Part shown: piece after piece, positions 26,225-35,196 of the stretch
How positions within the stretch are numbered: position 1 is the first letter of the stretch
Layout of the letters: every line of letters begins with the position of its first letter
DNA from: Oceaniglobus roseus
GTDB taxonomy: Bacteria > Pseudomonadota > Alphaproteobacteria > Rhodobacterales > Rhodobacteraceae
Assembly (NCBI RefSeq): GCF_002869745.1
Contig: NZ_PNOS01000006.1
Span: forward strand, 62,001-126,000
Direction: 5' to 3'
Length of the DNA stretch: 64,000 bases
Notes under the pieces: generated by a model
The model's database searches: none
Told to the model about the DNA's origin: nothing
Seen by the model: the letters and a program-made list of their open reading frames with translations, nothing else
Made by a program: the position numbers and the translations under genes

Positions 26225-28237
26225 TCAGGCGAGGCCGAGGCCCGAGACGGCCAGGTCGATCAGCTTGATGCCGAGGAACGGCGCGATCAGGCCGCCCGCC
26301 CCGTAGAGGACAAGGTTGCGCACAAGCTGACGCGCGGCCGATTGCGGTCGGTAGGCCACGCCGCGCAGCGCCAGCGGCACGAGAAGCGGGATGATCAGCG
26401 CGTTGAAGATCAGCGCCGAGAGGATCGCGCTTTCCGGGCTCGCCAGCCCCATGACGTTCAGCGCGCCGAGGCCCGGATAGAGCGCCACGAAGATCGCCGG
26501 CAGGATCGCAAAATACTTCGCCACGTCGTTCGAGATCGAGAAGGTCGTGAGCGCGCCCCGGGTCATCAGGAGCTGCTTGCCGATCCCCACGATCTCGATG
26601 AGCTTGGTGGGGTTGTTGTCGAGGTCGACCATGTTGCCGGCCTCACGCGCGGCCTGGGTCCCGGTGTTCATCGCGACGCCCACGTCGGACTGCGCCAGCG
26701 CGGGCGCATCGTTCGTCCCGTCGCCGCACATCGCCACCAGCTTGCCGCCCGACTGTTCCTTGCGGATCAGCTCCAGCTTGTCCTCGGGCGTCGCCTCGGC
26801 GAGGAAGTCGTCCACCCCGGCCTCGGCCGCGATGGCCGCCGCGGTCAGGGCGTTGTCCCCGGTGATCATCACCGTGCGGATGCCCATGCGCCTGAGTTCG
26901 GCAAAGCGCTCCTTGATGCCGGACTTCACGATGTCCTTCAGGTGGATCACCCCCAGGAGCCGCTCCCCATCGGCCACCGCCAGCGGCGTGCCGCCCGCCC
27001 GCGCGATCCGCTCGGTCAGCGCGCGCAGCTCGCGCACTGCGGCGGGTTCGAACGCGTGCAGCTTCAGCACTGCGTCCACCGCCCCCTTGCGCACCCGGCG
27101 CGTGCCGATGTCGAGGCCGCTGACCCGGGTCTGTGCCGTGAAGCCGACCACCTCCGCACCCTCCGGGGTCGCCTCGCCCCGTCCGGCCAGGGCGATGATC
27201 GAGCGGCCCTCGGGCGTCTCGTCGCCCAGCGACGAGAGCCGCGACGCCTCCATCAGCTCCGCGTCGCGGATGCCCGAGAGCGGCAGGAACTCGGTCGCCT
27301 GCCGGTCGCCGAGCGTGATCGTCCCGGTCTTGTCGAGCAGCAGCGTGTCGATGTCGCCCGCGGCCTCCACCGCGCGGCCCGACTTCGCCAGCACGTTGAA
27401 CCGGATCAGCCGGTCCATGCCCGCGATCCCGATGGCCGAGAGCAGGGCCGAGATCGTGGTCGGGATCAGCGCCACGAAGAGCGCGATCAGGACGGGAACC
27501 GCGATCGTCCCACCGGCATAGGCGGCGAAGGCGGGCAGGGTGCCCACGGCGATCAGGAAGATCAGCGTGAGACCCGTCAATAGAACTGTCAGCGCGATCT
27601 CGTTCGGGGTCTTCGCGCGGCTCGCCCCTTCTACGAGTGCGATCATCCGGTCGAGGAAGCCCGTCCCCGGCTCGACCGTCACCCGGACCTTGATCCAGTC
27701 CGAGATCACCCGCGTGCCCGCCGTGACGGCCGACCGGTCGCCGCCCGCCTCGCGGATCACCGGCGCGCTCTCGCCCGTGATGGCGGCCTCGTTCACCGAG
27801 GCGACGCCCTCGATCACCTCGCCGTCGGCGGGGATCGGGTCGCCGGTCTCGACGAGCACGACGTCGCCCTTGCGGAGCTCGCTCGCGGGCACCTCCTGCG
27901 TCGCGTCGCCCTTGACGCGCTTGCCCCGGAGCTCGGCCTTGGTCGAGCGCAGCGCGGCCGCCTGCGCCTTGCCCCGCCCCTCGGCCAGCGCCTCGGCGAA
28001 GTTGCCGAAGAGGACGGTGAGCCAGAGCCAGAAGACGATCTGAGCCTGGAACAGGACGTCGCCGCCGACAAGAACGGTGCGGACGAAGAGGACCGTGGCG
28101 AGGAGCGCGACGGCTGCGGTCGTGAACATGACCGGGTTGCGGACCAGCTGGCGCGGATCGAGCTTGACGACGCTCTGCCAGAGCGCCGGCCCGACAAGGT
28201 CGGCCGAGAAGACGGATCGGTTGGATGTGCTGGACAT
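26225..28237 (-). CDS. kdpB: Potassium-transporting ATPase subunit KdpB (P-type ATPase)
   Basis: The 670-residue P-type ATPase hydrolyses ATP to drive K+ uptake through KdpA. The actuator motif TGES is at 154-157, the phosphorylation site D302 lies in [11 protein letters not shown], and the hinge [12 protein letters not shown] and membrane segment [15 protein letters not shown] are present. All catalytic residues are intact. It follows kdpF by 10 bp and precedes the small ORF and kdpA; in the usual order kdpA comes first. Confidence 0.97.
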   Translation of the reverse strand: MSSTSNRSVFSADLVGPALWQSVVKLDPRQLVRNPVMFTTAAVALLATVLFVRTVLVGGDVLFQAQIVFWLWLTVLFGNFAEALAEGRGKAQAAALRSTKAELRGKRVKGDATQEVPASELRKGDVVLVETGDPIPADGEVIEGVASVNEAAITGESAPVIREAGGDRSAVTAGTRVISDWIKVRVTVEPGTGFLDRMIALVEGASRAKTPNEIALTVLLTGLTLIFLIAVGTLPAFAAYAGGTIAVPVLIALFVALIPTTISALLSAIGIAGMDRLIRFNVLAKSGRAVEAAGDIDTLLLDKTGTITLGDRQATEFLPLSGIRDAELMEASRLSSLGDETPEGRSIIALAGRGEATPEGAEVVGFTAQTRVSGLDIGTRRVRKGAVDAVLKLHAFEPAAVRELRALTERIARAGGTPLAVADGERLLGVIHLKDIVKSGIKERFAELRRMGIRTVMITGDNALTAAAIAAEAGVDDFLAEATPEDKLELIRKEQSGGKLVAMCGDGTNDAPALAQSDVGVAMNTGTQAAREAGNMVDLDNNPTKLIEIVGIGKQLLMTRGALTTFSISNDVAKYFAILPAIFVALYPGLGALNVMGLASPESAILSALIFNALIIPLLVPLALRGVAYRPQSAARQLVRNLVLYGAGGLIAPFLGIKLIDLAVSGLGLA

Positions 28238-28247
28238 GATGCGCCCC

Positions 28248-28337
28248 TCAGAAACGCTCGGGCCGCATCAGCACGGCCAGCAGGTAAACGAGAAGCGCCG
28301 CGGCGACGAGGCCGCCGAGCATGAGATCGAAGCCCAT
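28248..28337 (-). CDS. kdpF: KdpF small membrane subunit
   Basis: This 29-residue single-span peptide starts [20 protein letters not shown] and ends MRPERF; the Y-L-x-x-x-L-x-R-P-E-R-F pattern is diagnostic of KdpF, which stabilises KdpABC. GGAGG lies 8 bp before the ATG at 28337. It is the first gene of the operon. Confidence 0.9.
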   Translation of the reverse strand: MGFDLMLGGLVAAALLVYLLAVLMRPERF

Positions 28338-28421
28338 GGAAGGACCCTCCGGATACGGAACGATTGGCCAGTATCTATGGGAGGGGTCCGTAAGGTCGCC
28401 ATGCGAAGTTCCGCGCATTCG

Positions 28422-28438
28422 CATAAGGAAGCCATAAG
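28422..28438 (-). promoter_or_regulatory. Probable KdpE-binding direct repeat
   Basis: On the minus strand CTTATG occurs twice with 11-bp periodicity about 85-100 bp upstream of kdpF, a spacing typical of OmpR/PhoB-family sites. The rest of 28339-28731 shows no gene; the Rrf2 gene starts divergently at 28732. Confidence 0.5.
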
Positions 28439-28731
28439 AATGCTGACCGGGTGACCTGCGCGCAGGCGGCTCCCTCGGAACGCGGGCCAGACGCGGGCGG
28501 ACAGGTCTGCGACCATTCAAACACTCGCCTTTGCTGCGTGACGCGGGCTTCCACGGCAGGCCGTGGCGCTTTCGACCACATCGGGGCAATGCCAGCCAGA
28601 CTTCTTGCGAAGGCCCCGGAAACCGTCGGCTTTCGCAAGAGAGCCGCCGCCGTGCCCGAATGGTCTCGCAACCTGAGGTGATCCTGATAAAATCGACCGT
28701 GTTGGTCGCACTTTTCCCGGAGACCTGATGC

Positions 28732-29199
28732 ATGATCACCCAGAAGACGAAGTACGCCCTGAAGTCGCTGATGGTGCTCGCCGACGAGAAGGCCGGGGAC
28801 GCCGAGGCGCTGCGCATCGAGGAGATCGCGGAACGATCCGGTGCGCCCAAGCGCTTTCTCGAGCACATCCTGCTCGACCTGAAGCGTGCCGAACTGATCG
28901 GCAGCCGACGCGGGCGAAAAGGGGGCTATGAACTCATAAAGGACCCGCGACAGATGTCGCTCGCGGAGGTCCTGCGGCTGATCGACGGTCCGCTTGCGCC
29001 GTTGCCCTGCCTGTCGCGTCGGGCCTACAGACGCTGCGATGATTGCAAGGACGAGCAGACTTGCCGCGTCAGGGCGGTCTTCGGCGGGTTCTACACGGCC
29101 TATGTCCTGATGATCGAATCGCTGACACTTGCCGATCTCATGGAGGATGCGCGTCCGCTGGAGGTCTTTGCCGTGGATGCACCGGCGCCCGGAGAATAG
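28732..29199 (+). CDS. Rrf2-family transcriptional regulator with cysteine cluster
   Basis: The 155-residue DNA-binding protein has an N-terminal winged helix typical of Rrf2 (TKYALKSLMVLADE, IAERSGAPKRFLEHILLDLK, RRGRKGGYEL). The C-terminal half carries four cysteines: PCLSRR then RRCDDCKDEQTC, the region where IscR/NsrR-type proteins bind an Fe-S cluster. A CymR/CysR-like role in sulfur control is inferred from its position directly before the sulfate transport genes. A dyad lies immediately downstream at 29208-29232. Confidence 0.85.
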   Translation: MITQKTKYALKSLMVLADEKAGDAEALRIEEIAERSGAPKRFLEHILLDLKRAELIGSRRGRKGGYELIKDPRQMSLAEVLRLIDGPLAPLPCLSRRAYRRCDDCKDEQTCRVRAVFGGFYTAYVLMIESLTLADLMEDARPLEVFAVDAPAPGE

Positions 29200-29207
29200 G
29201 ATTCTAA

Positions 29208-29232
29208 AATCACGACCAACAAGAGCGTGATT
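29208..29232. promoter_or_regulatory. Dyad upstream of the sulfate operon
   Basis: AATCACG (29208-29214) and CGTGATT (29226-29232) are exact inverted repeats with an 11-bp spacer in an AT-rich region, between the Rrf2 stop and sbp. This is a plausible operator for the Rrf2 protein; the AT-rich DNA at 29230-29275 is the probable promoter region. Confidence 0.55.
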
Positions 29233-29380
29233 ATTCCTTTGCAAAACACGATTAACTCTGTCGTTATTTTGATGTCAGGCGGCGCTGGCGGCGCGACCAT
29301 GTGCGGGGACCCCTCGCGACAGGTGCACGCCCCCGCCGACCTGGCACCAGAGTTCGACCGGGAACAGCAAAGGACAGGTC

Positions 29381-30568
29381 ATGTATCGCACCATCCAGTT
29401 CGGCGGGCATGCGCTCGCCCAAGGCATCTTCCTCCGAAGTCGCGGCAATGGCCGGACCGAGATCGACGTCGGCCACAAGCGCCTGTCCGGCCGTCCGGTC
29501 ACGGTTTCTGGGCCGCGGACGGGGGGCCGTTTCCATCGCGCGCTCAGCAAGGCTCTGGAAAGCGGCCATCTGCGTGCGGGGCTCGTCGTTGCGGTCGCGG
29601 CGCTCGGACTGACCTCGGCCGGCACTGGTCCTGCTGGGGCACAGGAGAGTGTCGAGATCCTCAACGTCTCCTACGATCCGACCCGGGAGTTCTACCGGGA
29701 GTACAACGAACTCTTCAACGCATGGTGGATCGCGCAGGGCAATTTGCCGGTCACCATCCAGCAATCGCATGGCGGAGCGGGGGCGCAGGCCCGCGCCGTG
29801 ATCGACGGGCTCGAGGCAACCGTCGTCACGCTCGCCCTCTCGGCCGACATCGACCAGATCGCGGAGCGCACGGGCAGGATCCCGGCGGACTGGCAGGCGC
29901 GATTGCCGCACAACTCCTCGCCCTACACTTCGACGATCGTGTTCCTCGTGCGCGAGGGCAATCCTAAGGGAATCGAGGACTGGGACGATCTCGTCACCGG
30001 CGAGGTGCAGGTCGTCACGCCGAATCCGAAGACGAGCGGCGGGGCCCGGTGGAATTTCCTCGCGGCCTGGGCCTTCGCCGAGCGAAGCGGGCTCGACCCG
30101 ACAGAGTTCGTCACCGCACTCTACCGGAACGTGCCCGTGCTGGACTCCGGCGCCCGCGGCTCCACGACCACATTCACGCAACGGGGGGTCGGCGACGTCC
30201 TTCTCGCCTGGGAGAACGAGGCCTTCCTTGCGCTCGCCGAGCTCGGCGAGGACAAGTTCGACATCGTCGTCCCCTCGGTCTCGGTGCTGGCCGAGCCGCC
30301 GGTGACGCTTGTCGACGGCAATATCACCTCGGACGCCCAGGGCGCCGCGGCATCGGCCTATCTCGAGCATCTCTACAGCCCCGAGGCACAGGCGCTGGCG
30401 CTGAAGCATTATTACCGTGCCTGGGACACCTCGAAAGCAGCACCCGGGGACGTGGCCCGCTTCCCAGACCTCGACCTCGTCACCATCGCCGACTTCGGCG
30501 GCTGGCCGAAGGTCCAGCCGGAATACTTCGGCGACGGCGGCGTCTTCGACCAGATCTACCGGGAGTGA
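29381..30568 (+). CDS. Periplasmic sulfate-binding protein (Sbp/CysP family)
   Basis: The mature part resembles Sbp: [39 protein letters not shown] and [14 protein letters not shown] line the sulfate site in this family. The 395-residue frame starting at 29381 (AAAGGA upstream) puts the hydrophobic leader only at about residues 66-85, cut near GPAGAQ, so the N-terminal region before the signal is unusually long; an internal start cannot be excluded. It heads the operon with cysT, a small membrane protein, cysW and cysA. Confidence 0.9.
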   Translation: MYRTIQFGGHALAQGIFLRSRGNGRTEIDVGHKRLSGRPVTVSGPRTGGRFHRALSKALESGHLRAGLVVAVAALGLTSAGTGPAGAQESVEILNVSYDPTREFYREYNELFNAWWIAQGNLPVTIQQSHGGAGAQARAVIDGLEATVVTLALSADIDQIAERTGRIPADWQARLPHNSSPYTSTIVFLVREGNPKGIEDWDDLVTGEVQVVTPNPKTSGGARWNFLAAWAFAERSGLDPTEFVTALYRNVPVLDSGARGSTTTFTQRGVGDVLLAWENEAFLALAELGEDKFDIVVPSVSVLAEPPVTLVDGNITSDAQGAAASAYLEHLYSPEAQALALKHYYRAWDTSKAAPGDVARFPDLDLVTIADFGGWPKVQPEYFGDGGVFDQIYRE

Positions 30569-30571
30569 TCC

Positions 30572-31411
30572 ATGAAGGCGGGCCTTCTCCGCTCGCCCTC
30601 ACCTCTCCCGGGGTTTGGGCTGAGCTTCGGGATCATGATGACGATGCTCTCCATCGTGGTCCTTCTTCCCATCGCGGCCCTTCTGGGACGCGGTCTGATG
30701 ATCGGTCCCGGAGCGTTGTGGGACATGGTGAACTCGGATCGGATCTGGGCGGCACTGTCGCTGTCCTTCCGCGCGGCCCTGATCGCATCGTTCTTCAACC
30801 TGGTGTTCGGGCTGATGCTGGCCTGGGTGCTGGTGCGCTACCGCTTCTGGGGTCGGCGATTCATCGACGCGGCGGTGGACCTTCCCTTCGCTCTGCCCAC
30901 CGCGGTGGCAGGGATCGCGCTGACCGCGCTCTATGCACCGAACGGCGTCTTCGGGCAGGCGCTGGCGCCGCTCGGCCTCAGGGTCGCCTATACCGAAATC
31001 GGCATCTGGGTGGCGCTGGTGTTCATCGGGCAGCCCTTCGTCGTGCGCACGGTCCAGCCGGTGATCGAGGAGCTCGATCCGGATCTCGAAGAGGTCAGCG
31101 CGACGCTCGGCGCCCGCCGCCTCCATACCCTGCGCCGGGTGATCCTTCCCACGCTCACCCCGGCGTTGCTCACCGGCTTCGCGCTCGCACTGGCGCGCTC
31201 GGTCGGCGAATACGGCTCGGTCATCTTCATCGCGGGAAACATCCCCGGGGCGACCGAGATCGCGCCGCTGCTGATCGTGATCCGGCTCGAGGAATACAAC
31301 TGCGACGCCGCTGCGGCGATCGGGATCACCATGCTCGTGATCTCCTTCGCAATGCTGCTCGCCATCAACGCCATCCAGATCTGGAGCAGACGGAGGATCG
31401 GACTTGTCTGA
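30572..31411 (+). CDS. cysT: Sulfate ABC transporter permease CysT
   Basis: This 279-residue inner-membrane permease has about six helices and an EAA-type loop (EELDPDLEEVSATLGARRLH). Segments VDLPFALPTAVAGIALTALY and LARSVGEYGSVIFIAGNIPG are hallmarks of CysT/CysU. It begins 3 bp after sbp with GGGAG upstream. The stop overlaps the following small gene by 8 nt. Confidence 0.95.
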   Translation: MKAGLLRSPSPLPGFGLSFGIMMTMLSIVVLLPIAALLGRGLMIGPGALWDMVNSDRIWAALSLSFRAALIASFFNLVFGLMLAWVLVRYRFWGRRFIDAAVDLPFALPTAVAGIALTALYAPNGVFGQALAPLGLRVAYTEIGIWVALVFIGQPFVVRTVQPVIEELDPDLEEVSATLGARRLHTLRRVILPTLTPALLTGFALALARSVGEYGSVIFIAGNIPGATEIAPLLIVIRLEEYNCDAAAAIGITMLVISFAMLLAINAIQIWSRRRIGLV

Positions 31412-31706
31412 TTATTTTGACCAGCACTGCACCTGTGCGACCGACCAGCGCCCGCCGCCGGGCGCGGGCCTTGCCCTTGCCTCTCTCGTCGGGCTGGGCG
31501 GCGTCATTCTTGCCATCCTCGTCTGGAGCCTGACCGGCGCATGGCTCTGGGCCCTCATTGCCTGGTTCTTCGTCAGCCCCGCATGTCTGCTGGCCAAGCT
31601 CTTCTGGGACATCAAGGTCAATGCCCGCCATCTGTCGAAATGCGACAACGCGAGGTGTCTGTTTCGACTCTGGCCATCCTCTCGGAACGGAGCCGTGAAT
31701 GTCTGA
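31404..31706 (+). CDS. Unrecognised small cysteine-containing membrane protein
   Basis: The 100-residue product starts at TTG 31404, with GGAGG 7 bp upstream inside the end of cysT, and ends by overlapping the cysW start by 8 nt. The N-terminus has HCTCATDQRPPPG, then two hydrophobic helices (about 22-43 and 46-68), and a C-terminal segment with KCDNARC. The coupled overlaps on both sides (TTGTCTGA and ATGTCTGA) argue for real translation. No equivalent is part of the classic CysPTWA transporter. Metal or thiol chemistry by the cysteines is only a guess. Confidence 0.72.
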   Translation: MSDYFDQHCTCATDQRPPPGAGLALASLVGLGGVILAILVWSLTGAWLWALIAWFFVSPACLLAKLFWDIKVNARHLSKCDNARCLFRLWPSSRNGAVNV

Positions 31707-32562
31707 CATCGCCCTTTCCCGCCCGGTGCCCGTCACCACCGAGCCGACGTTCGCGCGCATGGCTCTGATCGGTCTGGCGGTCGTCTTCGTTGCGCTCTTT
31801 CTCTTCGCGCCGCTTGTGACCGTGTTCGCAGAAGCACTGGCCGAGGGCTGGTGCGGGGTGATCGCCGCGCTGACGCTGCCTGACGCGCGGGCCGCGATCG
31901 GCATGACGCTGACCATCGCCGCCATTGCCGTACCTCTCAACGCGGTCTTCGGCATCGCGGCGGCATGGGCCATCGCCAAGTTCGACTTCCGCGGCAAGGC
32001 CTTCCTGATCACCCTGATCGACCTGCCGTTCTCGGTCTCTCCCGTGGTGGCTGGCCTCATGTTGGTGCTGCTCTTCGGCGCCAATTCGACCCTTGGCGCC
32101 TGGCTGATCGCGAACGACATGCGCATCGTTTTCGCCTTTCCGGGCATCCTCCTGGCCACGCTCTTCGTGACCTTCCCCTTCGTCGCCCGCGAGCTGATCC
32201 CGGTCATGATCGAGCAGGGAAAGGCGGAAGAAGAGGCCGCGCTCACGCTCGGGGCGTCGGGATGGCGGACCTTCCTCACGGTCACGCTGCCCAACATCCG
32301 CTGGGCGCTGCTCTACGGCGTACTGCTCTGCAATGCGCGAGCCATGGGAGAGTTCGGAGCGGTCGCCGTCATCTCCGGCAAGATCCGGGGCCAGACGGCC
32401 ACCATGCCCACCATGGTCGAGATGTTCTACAACGAGTATCTGTCGGTCGCGGCTTTCTCTCTGGCCGCCGTGCTGGCGATGCTGGCCCTTTTGACCCTCC
32501 TCCTGAAATCCCTGCTCGAATGGCGCCATGCGGATCTGCTGGCGGCCACGCGGCGTCATTGA
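31699..32562 (+). CDS. cysW: Sulfate ABC transporter permease CysW
   Basis: The 287-residue permease has an initial helix (about 25-45), the EAA loop segment KAEEEAALTLGASGWRTF, and CysW-typical IDLPFSVSPVVAGLMLVLLF and RAMGEFGAVAVISGKIRG. It pairs with CysT to form the membrane channel. Its ATG lies inside the end of the preceding small gene. Confidence 0.95.
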   Translation: MSDIALSRPVPVTTEPTFARMALIGLAVVFVALFLFAPLVTVFAEALAEGWCGVIAALTLPDARAAIGMTLTIAAIAVPLNAVFGIAAAWAIAKFDFRGKAFLITLIDLPFSVSPVVAGLMLVLLFGANSTLGAWLIANDMRIVFAFPGILLATLFVTFPFVARELIPVMIEQGKAEEEAALTLGASGWRTFLTVTLPNIRWALLYGVLLCNARAMGEFGAVAVISGKIRGQTATMPTMVEMFYNEYLSVAAFSLAAVLAMLALLTLLLKSLLEWRHADLLAATRRH

Positions 32563-32577
32563 GAAAGGACACCCTCC

Positions 32578-33297
32578 GTGAACATCGAGATCGAGGAACT
32601 GGCCAAGGAATTCGGCACATCGCGGGCCCTGCACCCGGTGTCGCTCTCCATCCCCTCGGGCGCGCTGATCGCGCTCCTCGGGCCGTCCGGATCGGGCAAG
32701 ACGACGCTCCTGCGCATCCTCGCGGGGCTCGAGTTCCCGACATCAGGGCGCGTCCTGTTCGGCGGCCAGGACGCGACGGGGCTCAGCGTGCAGGAGCGCA
32801 GTGCGGGTTTCGTCTTCCAGTCCTACGCACTCTTCCGGCACATGACCGTGTTCGAGAACGTCGCCTACGGGTTGCGCGCGCGACCACGGAAGGAACGCCC
32901 GACCGAGGCCGAGATCGGACGCCGTGTGAACCGCCTCCTCGACCTGATCCAGCTGCCTGACATCGGGGCCCGCTATCCCAACCAGCTCTCGGGCGGCCAG
33001 CGGCAGCGCGTGGCGCTGGCCCGCGCCCTGGCCATCGAGCCGCGGATGCTGCTTCTCGACGAACCCTTCGGCGCACTCGACGCCAAGGTGCGCAAGGAAC
33101 TGCGCCAGGGGCTGCGCGAGATCCACGACCGCACCGGTCTGACGACGGTCTTCGTTACCCACGATTAGGAGGAGGCAATGGGCCTCGCCGATCTCGTCGT
33201 GGTCATGTCGATGGGACGCATCGAGCAGGTGGGCAAACCGGCCGAGATCAGATCGCGGCCCGCGACCGAGTTCGTTCGGTCCTTCACGGCGGCCTGA
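32578..33297 (+). pseudogene. cysA: Sulfate ABC transporter ATPase CysA with in-frame amber stop
   Basis: The frame reads Walker [12 protein letters not shown]-loop FQSYALF, signature [15 protein letters not shown], Walker [12 protein letters not shown] and H-loop VFVTHD, then TAG at 33166-33168 where the family has Gln (THDQEEA). In the same frame the gene goes on with [20 protein letters not shown] to TGA at 33297. The piece before the stop has 196 residues; read through, 239, still lacking the C-terminal regulatory domain of typical CysA (~340-365). AGGAGGAGG directly follows the TAG and precedes an in-frame ATG at 33178. Start is GTG with AAGGA 8 bp upstream. It may be a pseudogene, a split gene, or a sequencing error. 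Confidence 0.8.
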
Positions 33298-33786
33298 GTG
33301 CAGGACCCCCCGATGGGCAAGACCGACCTTGACCGGATCGATCGCAAGATCCTCGCCGAACTGATGAAGGATGCCACCCTGCCGATCGCCCAGCTGGCCG
33401 AGCGCGTCGGCCTGTCGCAGACACCCTGCTGGAAGCGCGTGCAGAAGCTTGAGGCGACAGGTATCATCGAACGCCGTGTCGCCATCGTCGATCCGGACAA
33501 GATCGGCCTCGGTCTCGCCGTCTTTGTCGAGATCGAGGCACTCGATCATACGCCGGAATGGCGGGATACCTTTCGCGAGGTCATCAAGAGCTTTTCCTGT
33601 ATCGTGGAGGTGCATCGGATGTCGGGGGATGTCGATTACCTGATCAAGGTCAGGGTCGAGGACATGGGCCAATACGATGCATTCTACCTCGCGCTGACCC
33701 AAGCGCTCCCCTGCCGGAACGTGACTTCGAAGTTCTCGATGGAGACCATCTTTCACACCACCGCATGGCCGATCCCGATTCATTGA
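33298..33786 (+). CDS. Lrp/AsnC-family transcriptional regulator
   Basis: The 162-residue protein has an N-terminal helix-turn-helix (LDRIDRKILAELMKDATLPI then LAERVGLSQTPCWKRVQKLE) and a C-terminal RAM/AsnC ligand domain (VFVEIEALDH, VVEVHRMSGDVDYLIKV-like IVEVHRMSGDVDYLIKV). The start may be GTG at 33298, right after the cysA stop, or ATG at 33313. Its ligand is unknown; position at the end of the sulfate operon may be incidental or reflect cysteine/amino-acid sensing. Confidence 0.92.
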   Translation: MQDPPMGKTDLDRIDRKILAELMKDATLPIAQLAERVGLSQTPCWKRVQKLEATGIIERRVAIVDPDKIGLGLAVFVEIEALDHTPEWRDTFREVIKSFSCIVEVHRMSGDVDYLIKVRVEDMGQYDAFYLALTQALPCRNVTSKFSMETIFHTTAWPIPIH

Positions 33787-34008
33787 CCCAAAACGCGGAC
33801 ATGCCCGTCCCGCCGCCGATCTCCGTGTGCCCGGTGCGGCTGTCAGGAAAGCAAAATTGCAGCCGGTGCCCAGGGTCACCAAAATCTGCAAGGCAGCGAG
33901 AACGGGAGCGTTAATGACGCGATTCAATGATCGACCCGGATACCCAAGCAAGCTTCGCCGGTATCGCCGTCGGTGCCGAGGGTGCGGTGATCTTCTTCGT
34001 CGCCTGAA

Positions 34009-34659
34009 TCAGCCCCGGTGCCGAATCCTGCCGTCGGCAAGGACGATGCAATCCATCGGGACGTCCCAGGGCATCGGGAAGATGGTCGTGATCCCGCAGT
34101 CGGGCCAGCCGACGCCGATGGTCCGCGGGGACGGCGCAAGCCGGGCCAGCGTGCGGTCGTAGTAGCCGCCGCCGTTGCCGAGCCGGAAGCCTCTTTCGTC
34201 GAAGCCGACAAGCGGTGCGATGACCACGTCCGGGTGCAAGGCCGGGCCGTCGCTCGGCACCGGAATGTTCCAGATGCCGCGCTCCATCGCGCAGCCGGGT
34301 GCCCAGGCGCGGAACACCAGCGGCGCCGCTTTCTCCAACACGACGGGCAGAAGGATCGTCGCACCGGCAGCATGGGCGCGAGCCATCCACTCGCGCAGGT
34401 CCGGTTCGCCGCGGATCGGCCAGTAGGCCGCGATCTTCAGCCCCGGCCGGATCGTCACCTCTCGGCCCAGCGCCTGCGCGAGGACCGGGGTCATGGCAGC
34501 GCGGTCCGCGGTGGTGATCCGCCGGCGCGCCTCCATAAGCCGGGCCCGCGCCGCGCGGCGGAAGCGGGCCACGTCGCGGGCGGTGTCGGGATCGACGACG
34601 TGCCCGTCGACGATCCGATGCGCGAGGCAGACGTTCGATCCACCCTTGTCCTCGTCCAT
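34009..34659 (-). CDS. 5-formyltetrahydrofolate cyclo-ligase family protein
   Basis: The 216-residue cytoplasmic protein converts 5-formyl-THF to 5,10-methenyl-THF with ATP. Segments typical of the family: YWPIRGEPDLREWM, ILLPVV, PDVVIAPLVGFDERGFRLG and NGGGYYDRTLARL (the G-x-G-x-Y-D-R signature). An N-terminal ~30 residues are extra compared with short homologues. Its ATG shares one base with the stop of the PACE gene (TGATG), so the two are coupled. Confidence 0.88.
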   Translation of the reverse strand: MDEDKGGSNVCLAHRIVDGHVVDPDTARDVARFRRAARARLMEARRRITTADRAAMTPVLAQALGREVTIRPGLKIAAYWPIRGEPDLREWMARAHAAGATILLPVVLEKAAPLVFRAWAPGCAMERGIWNIPVPSDGPALHPDVVIAPLVGFDERGFRLGNGGGYYDRTLARLAPSPRTIGVGWPDCGITTIFPMPWDVPMDCIVLADGRIRHRG

Positions 34660-35096
34660 CAGTGCCTCCCCGACCCTTCGGCACGCGTCTCCGCCGGGAA
34701 GAGCGTATCATAGGCCCAGGTGAACACGAAGGCGTAGACGGCGTAGAAGGCGGCGAAGGACAGGTCCATCAGCACCGCCTCGACCAGCGAAATCCCGAGC
34801 CACCAGGCGAAGAGCGGCAGCAGCAGCGCAAGCAGCGTCGCCTCGAACAGGATCGCGTGCACGACGCGGGACGATACCGTCTTCGTTGTCCGGCCCGTGA
34901 GGCATCGCAGCGCGTGATCGAAGCCGAGGTTGTAGAAGTAGTTCCACAGTGTCGCCACGGTGGCCCCGAACAGCGCAAGGAGTCCGATCTCGTCCAGCGG
35001 ATGCGCAAAGACCCGGGCGAACAGCGGCGTTGCGATCAGCAGGCCGACGATCTCGAAACTGACGGCCTGGCGGATACGGTCGAAGGTGGTGCGCAT
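34659..35096 (-). CDS. PACE-family multidrug/biocide efflux protein
   Basis: This 145-residue inner-membrane protein has four helices made of two bacterial transmembrane pair (BTP) units. Each starts with a conserved motif: RIRQAVSFEIVGLLIATP with the key glutamate in the first, and VVHAILFEATLLALLLP in the second; LWNYFYNLGFDH also matches. AceI-like PACE proteins export chlorhexidine and small amines with proton exchange. GGAG lies 6 bp before the start. Confidence 0.9.
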   Translation of the reverse strand: MRTTFDRIRQAVSFEIVGLLIATPLFARVFAHPLDEIGLLALFGATVATLWNYFYNLGFDHALRCLTGRTTKTVSSRVVHAILFEATLLALLLPLFAWWLGISLVEAVLMDLSFAAFYAVYAFVFTWAYDTLFPAETRAEGSGRH

Positions 35097-35196
35097 GAAG
35101 GACTCCGGTCTGTCTCCGGGCCGTCCCGAGCGCTGCCCCGATGATCGGGCGAGGTCGTCCTCGTCCCTCCCGACCTAACGACCGGACGGGCGTGCT

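Noticed and set aside
33787-34008. Possible 6S RNA gene next to the formyl-THF cyclo-ligase gene, a common association
   Set aside because: The gap lies downstream of the cyclo-ligase gene and I could not form the long 6S-type hairpin by eye.
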